The notes: generated by a model from the letters alone, not told the origin. A stretch of DNA of 64,000 nucleotides from Druceiella hillmani (GCA_039881145.1 JAYKKI010000133.1:204501-268500); one strand, 5' to 3'. Positions 1 to 11,879 are shown, numbered from the stretch's first letter. Numbers and translations are program-made.

Positions 1-654
1 GACGATAACTAATGCGTCTCTTCATTTGGTTTATGTTGGAGGTACGATGACTTCGCAAGACCCCAACAAGATCCTCAAGGATGCAGAACAGCCGATTGTT
101 TGTAGCAAGAGTTGGTGAAAATATTCAATTCTGTTCATGGTGGTGGATAAAAATCCTTAGATCAGTGGAAATAAGTAAGTAAACTGGCCTTCTTTTCTAA
201 ATTATTATTCATGCATTGCCTCTCATAACGGCGTCAATTTAGCTTTACGCAGACTCCAAAACAAAAATCAAAGTAAAGGCTATGCAGAAAAGATGCCATA
301 GTTGTCATCGTTGTCTAAAAGGAGTGGTAAGATGTGAAAAATCCTTTCACTTGTTGAATCCAGAATGTTGAGATCGAAACTGCAAGCTCTTTTCAGTACA
401 TTTGAAACAAAGGTTATTGTTCATCTTTGGATTTTTTGCAGTTGGTGGTCAAAGTGAAATTAATAAATATTGATATTTATTTATACATTGTGATTCCCAG
501 TACAAACTATTAATGCACATTTCAAAAATTACTAAAGAAAAAATATTACCATAATACAAAGATTTTTATACAACATGGACACATCACACAAATATTGCCA
601 CAATACACACTCAAGAGGATCTATGATTCCTATTAGAGTTGGTTTTATTTTTAG
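1..654. other. AT-rich DNA, nothing assigned
   Basis: I see no supported gene here. The first 170 bases are somewhat richer in G+C than what follows, and one frame gives a few residues (Trp-Arg-Tyr-Asp-Asp-Phe) that loosely recall the end of an RTE reverse transcriptase, but this is too short to call. The last 15 bases form a pyrimidine-rich run ending in TAG that serves as acceptor for the next feature. Confidence 0.5.
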
Positions 655-754
655 GGTCAGTCAGAACAATGTAGAGCTTTATTATCTGCTAGGTCATCAA
701 CTCCACAAGAATCATATGCACTAAAGGAAATTTCAAACGATAATAATGAAAATG
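655..754 (+). CDS. candidate internal exon, unknown protein
   Basis: A 100-bp segment lies between a good splice acceptor (ggttttatttttag before 655) and a near-consensus donor (AATG then GTAAGT from 755). Only the frame beginning at 655 is open throughout. It encodes about 33 residues, starting GQSEQCRALLSARSS and ending in an Asn/Asp-rich stretch, so the exon would enter in phase 0 and leave in phase 1. I recognise no domain; the composition is polar and serine-rich, as in a linker of a larger protein. Both splice signals and the open frame are seen directly, but a 33-codon open frame is not rare in this DNA. No partner exon is evident elsewhere in the window, so any gene would extend upstream or have long introns. 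Confidence 0.38.
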
Positions 755-1305
755 GTAAGTATGACTTAGTTAATCTACTACCTACTCACTGAATTTCCTA
801 CATCGCCATAACTATTTATTTAATTTCTTTATTATTTACAATGGAAAACAAAATATTAATCCAATTATGGTGACGTGAATAACGCCATTATGCCAGTTTC
901 TAGTCAAAAATCTTCTTCTTAAGAAGAAACAAAGAAAATTCGTGAAGTTTACTTAATATGAAACATTTAAAAACAAATATACCAGTGCAGAACCAGGGAT
1001 TTGACCTTGCAGATAACACAGTATTCTTAATTACTGGCCACACATTACAAAATTGGCCGACAGCCTTATTTCTGCAGCATTTGCGATTATAGAAATGCGT
1101 CGCCTGACAAAATATGTGGATAATGTGTCCCTGACAACACATGACACATTACATACATTAATATAATTTTATTTCTATAGTTTAATGATTACGATATTTT
1201 ACTCTGGGCAAATGCCGCTGATATAAAGAAAATTATCATGGAGAAGTGAGTCGTCCACGCAATTTATAAATAAGGCACAAGAGTATCACTCGGAGAAAAA
1301 TTTTA
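755..1305. other. AT-rich DNA, nothing assigned
   Basis: I see no conserved frame, repeat or RNA-like structure in this stretch. If the exon before it is real, this would be intron. Confidence 0.5.
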
Positions 1306-1422
1306 AAAACGTATACACTCACACTTGAATCTTCAATATTTGCAAACTCAGTGTACTCAAAGAGGAATATGCACATAAAAATGTATACACTCACACTTGA
1401 ATCTTCAATATTTGTAAACTCA
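1306..1422. repeat. tandem duplication, 72-bp period
   Basis: A block of about 45 bp beginning GTATACACTCACACTTGAAT occurs at 1311 and again at 1383 with only a couple of differences, separated by a 27-bp spacer. This is a recent local duplication in non-coding DNA with no frame across it. Confidence 0.8.
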
Positions 1423-2952
1423 AGAATATATTATTTGCAGATATCATTGTGTTATAGTTGGCGTACAGATAATTAAACAAACCTTGTAACATGTTACTTT
1501 CTTTTCAAATTAGTGTTGGTACTACAATATTTTCCAGTGTAGCCTACAAATTGTATATGTACTTTAGGGTAATGTTTCTATAAAAACTGAGTTATTACTC
1601 TTATTTCAATGTATATTTTCACAAATATTTCCTAATTTTATTTACTTTTTTTCGTAACCCTTATAAACCGCTTTAATGTTAATATCCGTTATAAGTTTGT
1701 CGCTCTTTAAGGATAAGACGGCTATTTAATTTCTGAGTAATTTTTTCTCTTCTTTTGCCTTTTTCGTTACTTTTTCTTTGTCTTTTTTATTTTGTAAGTT
1801 TTTCTTGCCCGTTTCCTGTTTCTCCATTTTCTTGCTACAAGGATTGCAAAAATTGTTGCACGTAGTTCAATTTTCATACAGTCGTAATCTTAAAAAAGTA
1901 CATTGCAGCTGATCTTGTATTTTTTTCAGTCTCGTTGTAATATTTGCTGCATCCCACGCTATCATATATATTATCTTCGGGACCGAAATGTTTACTGGCT
2001 AATTCTATCGTTCTTTCTTCCTCAAACCCTCAATCAACTTTAAATTTTTGCTTTTTAATAATAATTTTTTTTCATCTGTTATGACATTCCTTTTCCTTCA
2101 CTAATGTTATCTGGAAATGTGCTTAATTTACTACATGCTTGAACCGTTTCCGAAAGTTAGTAAGCAGTTTTATAATTAGACACGTGTTATTCAGGTACTT
2201 TGGAGGGGTGTCTTTTTGCGGTATCTTTTTGTGAGAATAGTTATTAAATATTTATATTGAAGGCATTGTTGACAATAATTCTTCTTGAACCCATTCAAAT
2301 GTAGGATTCTGAAACATCATTTAAACCTCTTCAATAACTCTGTCGTTTTTAAGGTTATCAGCTATGTAAGTATAATCTGGAAAATATAATATGGAATACA
2401 AATTCTGTCAACTTATTAATTTGTTATTCGATTTTTGGTTATGTTATCGACAGGTTATTGTATTCAATGAAAAAAAAACAGTAAAAATATAATAGATTTT
2501 AAAAATATTAAACATCAAACAAAAACATAATAAAAAAAATATTAGGTAAATTGAATCTTTGAAATTTAAAAATACTAACCTTTTAATTTTCTTTTTCAAA
2601 AAAGAAATGTATACAACAACTTATATATTCGAGTAGCAATTGCTCATCAATCTTAGCTCATGACATCTAGAGCAGACAGTAATATTTTTCGGTTGGTCGT
2701 TTTGATCGAACTGGCCATATCATACTAAATTACCCTACTCTAATACCCGGAAACACTGCCTTGATTTTATTTACATATATTACAGTGCATTCGTATGGAT
2801 TCGTTATAACGCACTTAAATAGTTAAACGAAAAGAAAACGTATTGCGAGCGGCATAGTGTACTAAGTGGAAAATTATATAATGTTTGAAATATTATTCTG
2901 CAAAAGAAAACTCATATCTACGTTTGTAATTTCGTACAAGTAGTTTAGGAAG

Positions 2953-2954
<2 letters not shown>
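1423..2954. other. AT-rich DNA, nothing assigned
   Basis: The plus strand is noticeably T-rich with short C/T runs between about 1620 and 2110, but I see no gene, RNA or repeat that I can support. Confidence 0.5.

Positions 2955-3028
<74 letters not shown>
2955..3028. repeat. (AT)n microsatellite
   Basis: About 37 uninterrupted AT dinucleotides. Confidence 0.95.
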
Positions 3029-3031
<3 letters not shown>

Positions 3032-3483
3032 AATGCCTGCAAAACAATTAATGTTTACCTCATTTCAAAATCTTCGACCAATAATTAAATATTTATTTCA
3101 AATTGACATACCTATATCAATTTTTCTCCAATTTGAATAATCTGAAAAATATTTGAATAAATATTAGAAAGAGAAGAAATGTAATATCCAATTTTATTGT
3201 CAATATACCTTCAGACTTAGTTAATATTATTATTTTAAAACTGTACTTTTGTTCGGTTTTATAAAATCATCAGTTTATCAGATAAAAATAACGATTTGTG
3301 CTCACGAATTTTCCGGGGCAGTAAATTTTCATTTTCCATTCGGATATGTATCTCTGGTAAAACTAAATTATTACTTTTTGTTTTGGGGACCACCAATGCG
3401 GGTTCGTATGATTATCCATCTGTCTGCCTGTTGCACAAACACAATCTCTAACAAATGTATTGAACACATTTCTTGCTCAAAAT

Positions 3484-3526
3484 ATAGATTCAGGAGATCA
3501 ATTATATTTTTTTGTACACTGTGAAT
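3484..3526. repeat. short dispersed repeat, copy 1 (with 7325)
   Basis: The segment ATAGATTCAGGAGATCAATT followed by a T-rich stretch and ACTGTG reappears at about 7325 in the same orientation. The sequence upstream of the two copies is not obviously alike, so this is probably a small piece of a diverged dispersed repeat. Confidence 0.5.
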
Positions 3527-3734
3527 ATGCACACTAAAAAAAAGTTTTAATTGCGCACACTAGATAAATCCACATTATATATATATATATATAAACATAA
3601 TATGATTCATATCTAACGTTAATCCTATGGAGCAAATACATCCCTCAAAATAACGACACTAGATTTTCACATCAAGTCTTATGCCATTTATGTATAAATC
3701 TATTAAGATGTAAGCAGTATTTAGCAGTTACCGC

Positions 3735-3850
3735 AGCCTAAAATAATATGCCGTACGCGGCTTTCTACATGATATAAGTACTGAAACGGCCGCTAAAGAA
3801 ATAAATGTGATAACAACGTGTCGGTTATGTCCAGTTGATACTTAATAGCA
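3735..3850. other. G+C-richer block, unassigned
   Basis: This block is visibly richer in G+C than its surroundings and holds two short hairpin-like motifs (GCCGTACGCGGC and CGGCCG). On the minus strand one frame stays open for about 38 codons. It lies about 250 bp downstream of the HARBI1-like relic on that strand, so it could be a later exon, an untranslated end or an unrelated repeat. I do not recognise the protein. Confidence 0.3.
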
Positions 3851-4097
3851 TTAGCAAATTCAGCATTAGTTGTGAAATTCTAATAGCATAATAAATGCTA
3901 TTTTTGCCATCCCATGTAAATTATAGTACTATTAACATAATAAACAATTTATCAAACAATTAAATTAAACACTATGATATAAGACACACATGTTATTTAT
4001 TGACATTTAACATTTCCATATTTTTGTCAAAACCATTTTGTTCATAAATATATTATTAATTTTATTACCAATTACTCTATTAAGTTTTCTAAACTTA

Positions 4098-4600
4098 CCG
4101 TTTGAAAATTTAGCGAGTGGTACCTTTTTCCTTTGCAAAAAAGGCGCTCCTCATCAATAGGTTTCACTATTGCAATATGGGTAGAGTCAATGGACCCTAT
4201 TACGTCAGGCAACACATATTTCCTTTAAAATCTAAAAATAGGAATTTAAGGTATTCACTTTTGATAATATTTGATAGTATTTTACGTTACCAACCCTTAG
4301 GTAAACTTAATAAAAATCGGGTTGTTCCGGTTATCCAACTGATAACTCAAATTATATGTTAAAATTTTTAATTATAATATATATATTTTTAAGGCATTCT
4401 TGTAATTATATGTACTTGATCTTGTTTCATATGTGTTTTACTTATATAAAAAATGTATTCTTAAAAGAAAACTTACGTATCCGAACGTGTGTTTTGTCTG
4501 TCATATCCGATATTTGTGAAACAGTTTCATGTAGAAACTTCAGAGTATAAAGCATATTACACTTGCTTATTACAGGTACCGACCTTTTTTTAAAATGTTT
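4098..4600 (-). pseudogene. PIF/Harbinger (HARBI1-like) nuclease relic
   Basis: On the minus strand, 4209 down to about 4096 encodes a clear DDE_Tnp_4 nuclease segment containing PDVIGSIDSTHIAIVKP and then GKRYHSLNFQTV. These match the HARBI1-family 'IGxIDxTHI...KP' and 'GYHSLNVQ' motifs; the Asp of IDSTH is the first catalytic residue of the family. Upstream on the same strand, 4600 to 4478 gives a frame with NMLYTLKFLHETVSQISDMT, resembling the N-terminal DNA-binding region ('LRFLATG...Q..SD'). Between the two pieces lies an intron-like stretch, with GTAAGTTTTC at 4478 and a CTATTTTTAG acceptor near 4240. The nuclease segment ends at another GTAAGT (from 4098). An in-frame stop at the upstream edge of the nuclease segment implies a one-base frameshift. 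The second Asp and the Glu of the catalytic triad are not found, so this is a broken copy. Confidence 0.7.
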
Positions 4601-4671
4601 ATTTATATTAATTTGTTGGTTTGTTTGTGTGCTAATAATTCACGAAGCAATAAATGGATTTTGATATCAAT

Positions 4672-4735
4672 TCAATATTGATCGTTATTTCATTTCTCCA
4701 TGGGAGCGAAGCCGCGGGTTTCAGCTTGTTTATAT
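4672..4735 (-). repeat. dispersed-repeat terminus, GCGGCTTCGCTCCC type
   Basis: Read on the minus strand, this contains GCTGAAACCCGCGGCTTCGC followed by TCCCATGG. Such 'AGCTG..ACCCG.G.CTTCG' strings recur in arthropod genomes at the ends of dispersed elements. A related string (GTGACCCGTGCGAAGTCTTC) occurs on the plus strand at about 42372. I cannot name the element from the end alone. Confidence 0.35.
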
Positions 4736-4739
4736 AAAT

Positions 4740-7050
4740 ATTTTCTATTATTAGGTTCTACAAATATTAGAGTTTTTTTAAATACCAGATGTATTTTAGA
4801 AAAAAAATTTAAATTTTGTGATTTATTATCAACTTATAATCTAGGAATAATATAAAAGTTTAATATAGATACTAACAGAAACGCTCCATTTACAAATTTT
4901 CCTCCCAATTAACTATGTTTTTAAATTTATTGCTGACTTGAGATAATCAACATTAAAATAAAAAATAATATATAGAATCTTATTCAAATACTTGCTTTCT
5001 AATGGTGTCATTAGAACAGTAATTAATTTAAGAGTGTAACAATTATTTGCATGAAAAATACCAATTCAATTATGTTGCCGAGAATTTGTTTTCAGTAGAT
5101 ATGAGCTCATTTTGATAACCTTTACGACTTAAATATACATATGTCGAGTAACAAATTTCAACGCGTGAAATGATAAGATATGTAATCTATGAAATTAACA
5201 GGCTTTATTCGAGACTTATTTTAATAGTTAGTTTACAGAGACTTATTTAATAGTTAGTAATACTTAGTTTAATTCTGCTCATAAATTTTGAAGCGTTAGT
5301 CCTAATCTTACGAAATTATATGTGGATATTGATTTGTTATTCCAAGGCTAATATATTCATCAGTTCTGTATGATTATTAAATCAACACTGATATTATCAA
5401 ACTTCCTGGTTGAAAACTTTAGGAGGAAATCCAATTTAAACTTTAATATTTAAATTTCTTCAAAATAATTGGGATCACACATATCTAGTGTAAGAGCTGA
5501 GATATTTATTACACGTTTATTTCTATTTTATAATCTTGAAGTAGCGAGAAAAGATTGAATCTGTCTTTTAATTAATTTATTTCCGTTTTCCATTTTTTAA
5601 ATAACGCTCACTTCTCTTAATATTAGCAATATTCCATTATAAGATGAAGAAAAATTATTTAAGTTAGTCTTATCCGGCTCTCATTATAAAATATTGTAAA
5701 ACTACGTGGTTAACAAAAGTGAAATATTGTGAAATTAAAATATGATTTATAAAGCAATATTTTAAGTTTAATTTAAAAAATAACAACAAATATATAATTA
5801 GATGTAAAATGTTATGATAAACCTTAAAAGTTTTGTGTTTTTATTCCATGCATGACTCTAATGAAAATATTTCCTAAGTAAAACGAAAATCGTGTTTATT
5901 TGTTAATAACAGATGTGTGCTTAAGCACTTAAGGATAATTCTTATTTGAACCGTTTTTTACTTCAGATAAAATCTTGATAACGATTTTCTTATCCCAATA
6001 TCACGGAAGCGGCCAAACGTTTTGTGGTAAAAAAATTCGGAAAACTGCTTACGAATCAAGAAAGGTACCCTAGCCTCATGCTTAATAAATTATTCAGGAA
6101 TTTCGTTCCCTGAAAACTCTTATCTCATCTGCTAGGGTTAACTATAGGTTCGAATTGCTAAGCTTTTGTTGAGATTAACATGTAAATTAAAACCAAAGTC
6201 AAACGTGCTGATATTTAACTTTAGTTAATTTGAAGCGTGATGAGTCGCAGAAGTTTATATTAATTATAAGGTAAGGCAATTTTAAGGTTATTTATCTTAG
6301 ATGGAGTGTAGTATTTTGGTTTCAATAGTTTTGCACAGAGACAAACTACCCGAAATTTATAAATGGGTTCTTCATTCAGTGAATGGTTACCGTAAAGGTG
6401 TGAAATGAAATAAGCAATTTATCATAAAATTGAAATAAGTAATTTATATCATAAAAGATGATTTAATACATAGATATGTTGGTTTATATTTGTTATAAGC
6501 CATGAATCTTTCATTTGTATCATTTGTTTGAGTGTTTGCATTTCTAGAGCTAAATAATTTTCTATTATAGTAAACTCTAGCAATGCATCTTTTGACTGCC
6601 GTGTCGTATTTTTAATATTGTCGTCGATAGCAAAAAGTTTTTTTTGTTAATATGTTGTTTTCAAGTATAATTTTTTCCGCATCGTGATGATTTTTTTTGA
6701 GGGTATTGTGCTTTTGGAAAATTTCTTCGTACAGTTTTATGTAAGTGTTAATTGCATAGCTGAATTTATAAATTCGTTACAATTTTACATATAATTTCAT
6801 ATTCATTCGCGTATTCTTCTTATTCCTTTATTAGCTTCGATGAGTTTTGGCCGTAACCTTTAATCACTAGTTCACTTTATAATATTTTCCTTTCTTTGTT
6901 TTTTTTAAATTCTTTTCTCAGATGTATCATTGTTCCTATACATTCAATTTTAATAAAGGATTAGTAATACCACGCGCCTAAATTCAATAAAAGCGCATCC
7001 TATTTTTTTCTTAATTATTGTATTAGTTACTCAGTGATAAAAAAAAACTA
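4740..7050. other. AT-rich DNA, nothing assigned apart from a small duplication
   Basis: No gene or named repeat is seen. A 20-21-bp unit (GAGACTTATTTAATAGTTAG) is duplicated at 5211 and 5238. Confidence 0.5.
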
Positions 7051-7054
7051 AAGA

Positions 7055-7142
7055 ACGGTGTCGCGGTTGGTGATCTTGAACCCAAGACCTTGTCACTGCG
7101 CCAGCGACGACTATGATAAGCGCGTACAAAGTCCGCACGCTT
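7055..7142 (-). mobile_element. tRNA-derived SINE relic (pol III A and B box)
   Basis: On the minus strand, TGGCGCAGTG (7103 to 7094) matches a tRNA A box and GGGTTCAAGATC (7083 to 7072) matches a B box. The spacing between box starts is only about 20 nt, shorter than in a functional tRNA, so the D or anticodon region has been lost. A T8 run follows downstream on that strand. The block is markedly richer in G+C than its flanks. It cannot fold as a full tRNA cloverleaf, so I call it a SINE or tRNA relic. Confidence 0.4.
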
Positions 7143-7324
7143 TTATCTACGCAATGTAAATAATGTGATGTAATGTTGTAAACTGGACATGGTGGTATTC
7201 ACGCACTACAACCCTATTTGTGGTACCCACTTTTAAATTAATATCAACTGTTGAGATATGTTTATGGACTGTTGAATTTTGAATTTTTACCAAGAAAGGT
7301 CACAATGTTTGCGTTATAATACTC

Positions 7325-7368
7325 ATAGATTCAGGAGATCAATTAAATTTCTTTATTGACTGTGTATT
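7325..7368. repeat. short dispersed repeat, copy 2 (with 3484)
   Basis: CATAGATTCAGGAGATCAAT followed by a T-rich run and GACTGTG matches the copy at 3484 in the same orientation. Confidence 0.5.
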
Positions 7369-7369
7369 C

Positions 7370-8782
7370 GCATGTGTGCCAACTTCTACCACGCACCTCT
7401 AGCAAAGAGAACAACATGATGGCGTATCGTGGGTATTCAGTCCGCAACTAGCAAAAATACTTTTCCTATTGGATTTTTGACAACTCTGACGTTTGCTGAT
7501 TTTCTGGCGTTTAATAAAATTATTTCATTACTTTTTATTACACTAAATTTATTACATTATTGTTTATTTTATAGCGTTAAGTTTGGTATATTATATAATT
7601 ACATGCATCTTTTTAAAGTATTTGTTTTATTGTGTAATTAAAATAACGGATGAACCAGGTACGAACGGGATATTACCATTTTTATCGCAATTTAATGTTA
7701 GTATTCCGTTCTAAAAAGAATGCATTAAGCTTGAAGGAAAAAAACCACCTTAATAAACGTACATAAAATCGTAAAAAATTACGTCCAAGGAAAATACATT
7801 TGTGAAAAAACATATAACGGAGCATACGGTTGAAATTACTGGTGCTGTTCTAAGGAGTGTATAAGATAGTTTGGGATTGTAGAAAAGAAGGATGCATTCG
7901 CTTGCCTTTGCCTCCCCCGCCAAGATTGAAAAAAATTGAAAAATTGGATTACACAGAGAGAGACACAAAGTCCATATTTTTTTTAAAACAAACTCGCAAC
8001 CGGCAAGTTTCTTATTGAGGTGAACAATGGTGAGTTTCACCAGGACGACGTTCCACCATATTTTAATGAAAATTAAATTCACATACCAGAAACACAACAG
8101 ACAAAAGTACACTAGTTGAGAAGAAAATAACATAATGCAGGGATGGACACTTGAGGATGAATTTAAAATGAGAGAAGAGAAATGAAAAATATATTATTTA
8201 GATGAAACTGGTCAAAATATGTCGAAGTAGTGCTTAATTGGGGTATATGTGGGCTCTAAGTTAGATTCCCACTGATAATTATTTCCCAATGTATTCTTTA
8301 TTATAGCCCTTAAAAAAGGGAAAATAGAAGGAAGAAAGAAAGTGTCAAATTCGTAAATTGTTTTAAAATCAGTATAGCTAATTTCAACAAAATAAAAAAT
8401 TTTAGGGATGCCAAAACAATATTCCTTAAATGATCTTGGTGTTGAGCGTGTTAACAATTTTATCAATTAAACTGCCGCCACTGGATTAAAAGATAGAAAT
8501 TCAGGTGATATATTATATTTCTGAAATTATATTTTAAACTTTACCGAATGCTAATTACTATTCAACCAGTGCTAATTATTATTCCGCCTAAAATCAAAAC
8601 AGAGTATGATCAAATAGGAACATTTCATCTGAAACATTTAACAATAACTGAAAGTGAAAAAACTTACGATTTACTTTACCGCTTGCGTGAATTTTTGTAC
8701 CCACTATTTTTATGACATTATGTTTATACATCATCACTTTGCATCTATTTTCTATTGGATATGGGCCAATTCAAAATTCATG
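7370..8782. other. no supported gene
   Basis: A 127-codon minus-strand frame (8133 to 7750) is open, but it is rich in Phe, Leu, Cys and Ile, has no recognisable domain, and lies over a G+C-richer stretch with other open frames. I do not call it a gene. The rest is AT-rich DNA without features I can support. Confidence 0.4.
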
Positions 8783-8993
8783 TCACCGTACACCGTTCTT
8801 CGCCTTCTGTATCCAGCAACTTCCAGCCAACTTATTTTTCGTTTGGGGTAACTCATATTGTACGTCGAGGTTCATTATCACCACTCGAAAATTCGTTTAC
8901 TTCATCAGCTATTCATTCTGTGACAAATACGACCTGCTGATGTTGTCATTTCAATTTGCCGATGTTAAGTAGTATATCGACTCTTATAGTTTT
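8783..8993 (-). pseudogene. RTE-clade LINE reverse transcriptase, C-terminal relic 1
   Basis: Reading the minus strand from 8993, one frame gives KTIRVDILLNIGKLK followed by TGA where the family has Trp. A neighbouring frame continues AGRICHRMNS, two TGA codons in place of conserved positions (at least one normally Trp), then SKRIFEW. Further on come PKRKIS and EVAGYRRRR. This order matches the C-terminal tail of RTE-type LINE polymerases: a 'KLKWQWAGHI.RR.DNRW..K.LEW' block, then 'GRP..RW.DDL.K.AG.RW'. At least three Trp codons have become TGA and there is one or more frameshifts, so the copy is dead and old. Plus-strand open frames over this region are antisense shadows. Confidence 0.65.
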
Positions 8994-11850
8994 CCGTTGG
9001 ACTTATTTCATTATTTTTATATATCAGAGGATAACATTCTTTACAAATTCTTCTAACAGAGCCCTTTCTCTTCTCTATAGATTAACCTGACCACGAGTAT
9101 CCATATTTCAACGGCGTAAGCCATTGTTTAAACAAAGATTTCAAAAAGGTTTTCCCCTTTTCTTTTATTTCCAAATAGTAGTCTGTAGTAAAATGAAATA
9201 GTAGTGTGTAGCAAATGTTAAGGGGTAAAGAAACAAATATTGCTTTTAAATTAATTTGAACAGAATATAAATTTTTATTCTGGGAGAAATATAAAACCAA
9301 TGTAATTTTTTTGCTATTATGGTTTGTATAATTGCTTCATTAAACAACAGTGATGAAAAATGTCGTATGAATATAATTGGCGAGAAAATCAAAGGGTTTA
9401 ATATAAATGAAGAAATCTCAATTATAAACCATTCAAAGCTGCAAGGCTCTGAGGAAATCCAAGGCAAAATGTAAAAAAAATATTAAGAAGGTTATGAAAA
9501 TGAAAAGGATTGGGAAAAACGATAGGTGTGTACGACAATGCCAGAAATAATGGCTTCATTCAAGGATTAAGAATAAATTAAAATGGAAAGAAACATTTCG
9601 TACGCTTTCTATTCTGACGTCAGTCTCCTTGATTTCTATGGGCGGGTTGGAACGAACTGACGGATAAAAAATAAATCCAACTCTATTGTTCGATTTTAAT
9701 ATACGCGTGTCACAGCTGAAAAGAAACTGGCATCTACAATTTGTCAATAATCCTAGGTTAACTGAAATTATTTTAATGTATTTATTTTTGGCTTTGGTTT
9801 ATATTTAGTACCAGGGAAAAACGTGAAATTAAATTTAAACCCGATTGGAGAAAATATATTGCGTCAACAAAACTAGTTAAACTCAAAACGAATTTTAATT
9901 ATTTTACATTGTTTTATCGTCCTCAATAATTGAGATTATAGAAACAAACAAAAATTGTTTGTGTTATGCGATCCCTTAATCAGTTAAAGACATTACTTAC
10001 AATTAAATGTTAAATTGAATTAAAGAGAGTGATCGTTAAAAGGTACAGGTAAAAGTTAAACATTAGGTTGAAAGCCAACAAATTTGTTAGTCATTAAATG
10101 AATTCAAAATAAATTCATTTAAAATTTTATACAATTTTACTCTTAAAATCGATAGTAGATATTCTTATCTAGTGCCTTAAAAGAAAAAAAATACTTCTCT
10201 TTAATAAATTAGTATAGACTTAAAGCATGTGGTATTAATATCACATAATTATGAATTCATAACCCAGGCATTAAAATATTTAAAAACATATCTACGTATT
10301 AGGAAATTTGGCAAAAAATGTTTTTAATTGCAATAAATAAAATGAAAACCACGTCTAATCACAGCAGACAAACAACTGCAAATAATCAAAATAACCGCGT
10401 GTATTTAAAAAAGCCGCAAGGAACTACAAGGTACTAAAAAGTATTTTTTATGCTCTTTTATCAAGTTGGGTTTCCTTTATCATAATATTAAGTGTGGGTC
10501 GATCAATAAGATAAAAAATATTTAAAACTCATCAGCTGACAGTATTTGCGAAAGTACTTTAAAAAGTTTCTGTCAATGTATAAGGATAAAATATTTTTTT
10601 TGTATAGCCATTTCTAAGTAATATTTATAAAAAAGGTTGTGTTTAATGTTGCTTTAAGAAAGTTTCTAATATTTTTTTTAAATGGATAAAAATTTCTTTT
10701 ATTCGAGTTTGAAAATTTTGTCTCTTAGATTTTTTTTTTTAATTATGTGTCTTCAAAATTACTTTTTCTGGTGCGTGCTAAAAATACATTAATTTAAATT
10801 TTATCTATTCATTAACAATAACTTTTTAAAACAGCAATTAATTAATAAACCGACTTATAATTAGCAGAACAAACAAGGATACCTCCTTCGAAGTGTATTA
10901 AATCTAAATTATGATATTCATAGAATACTTATTTCAAATCTTTAGGTTTAGGTTAGAGTTTTAATACTTTTTCATGTTGTATTAATAACATCATATATTT
11001 TAAACACGTAATATAAAATGCACCTATAAGAAAACACTTGAAAGTGTTGACTTTTTGATTTATTTTACAAATCGATATTACCATAGATTCAACGAGACTC
11101 TATAGCAAGTTCTGACTAACCTGTAATTAATAAGGCGTGACGGCCAATATCGATTAACAAGATAAAATGAAGTAAATAATATATCTTGTTGCATTTTTTG
11201 TTGGAGAAATCTATCAGTTTTTAGCAATAATTTGAAATATTTGTAATTTTATACGGACGAAGAAAAGTATATTGGATCTAGTAATACGAAAATACCATTT
11301 TGTTTTTACTTAAATTTCACATTAAATTTGAAAAATTTTAGGATTTGAAATTTTTTTTCCACTTGAGAATTTAAGCTCGCTAAATCCTGCTGCTTAATTT
11401 GTTATAACAATTTATCTTGAAGCACTAAAATAAGAAGTTCTATGTTACAAGATTTTCATAAATATGATGGTCACATTTCATTAGATGAGTTAATCTTGGT
11501 TTTATACGTTCATTCCTTTGAAAAGAAGATGAAATACGCAACCGCTATATTTAATATTTTCTACGACAATTATATTGATATATAAATAACTGTATATAAA
11601 TTATGTATGTATATCTAATTCCGTTTCAAAATTCAACGTAGTCGGTAAATATCACGCGAAAATTTATTAAATTGTTAATTTTTAGTCAAGATTACTATCG
11701 CTCAATCAATGTCAAGTGCACGAAATTTCTGGTATCTAAACTACAAACAGCGATCTTAAGACTACCGTTCTATTAACGTCTTGTTCTCCAGGCTGTACTT
11801 GATTTAAGGCAAGCCACATATAAACCAACATGCCTAGCGCCTGTTTACCT
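8994..11850. other. AT-rich DNA, nothing assigned
   Basis: No conserved frame is recognised upstream of the LINE relic on its strand, so the rest of that element is gone or diverged. A perfect TGACGTCA palindrome lies at 9615-9622 within a locally G+C-richer stretch. Nothing else can be supported. Confidence 0.45.
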
Positions 11851-11879
11851 TCTTGCCGCGAAAAGGCAATTCATTAGCC

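Noticed and set aside
1..120. possible RTE C-terminal 'RW.DDF' remnant at the window start
   Set aside because: Only a handful of residues (WRYDDF)resemble the family and no flanking motifs agree.
7750..8133. 127-codon minus-strand open frame
   Set aside because: No domain is recognised, the composition is Phe/Leu/Cys/Ile-heavy as expected from translating AT-rich DNA, and no start context or partner exons are evident.
8654..8972. three overlapping plus-strand frames
   Set aside because: They lie antisense to the RTE LINE relic on the minus strand and are its shadow.
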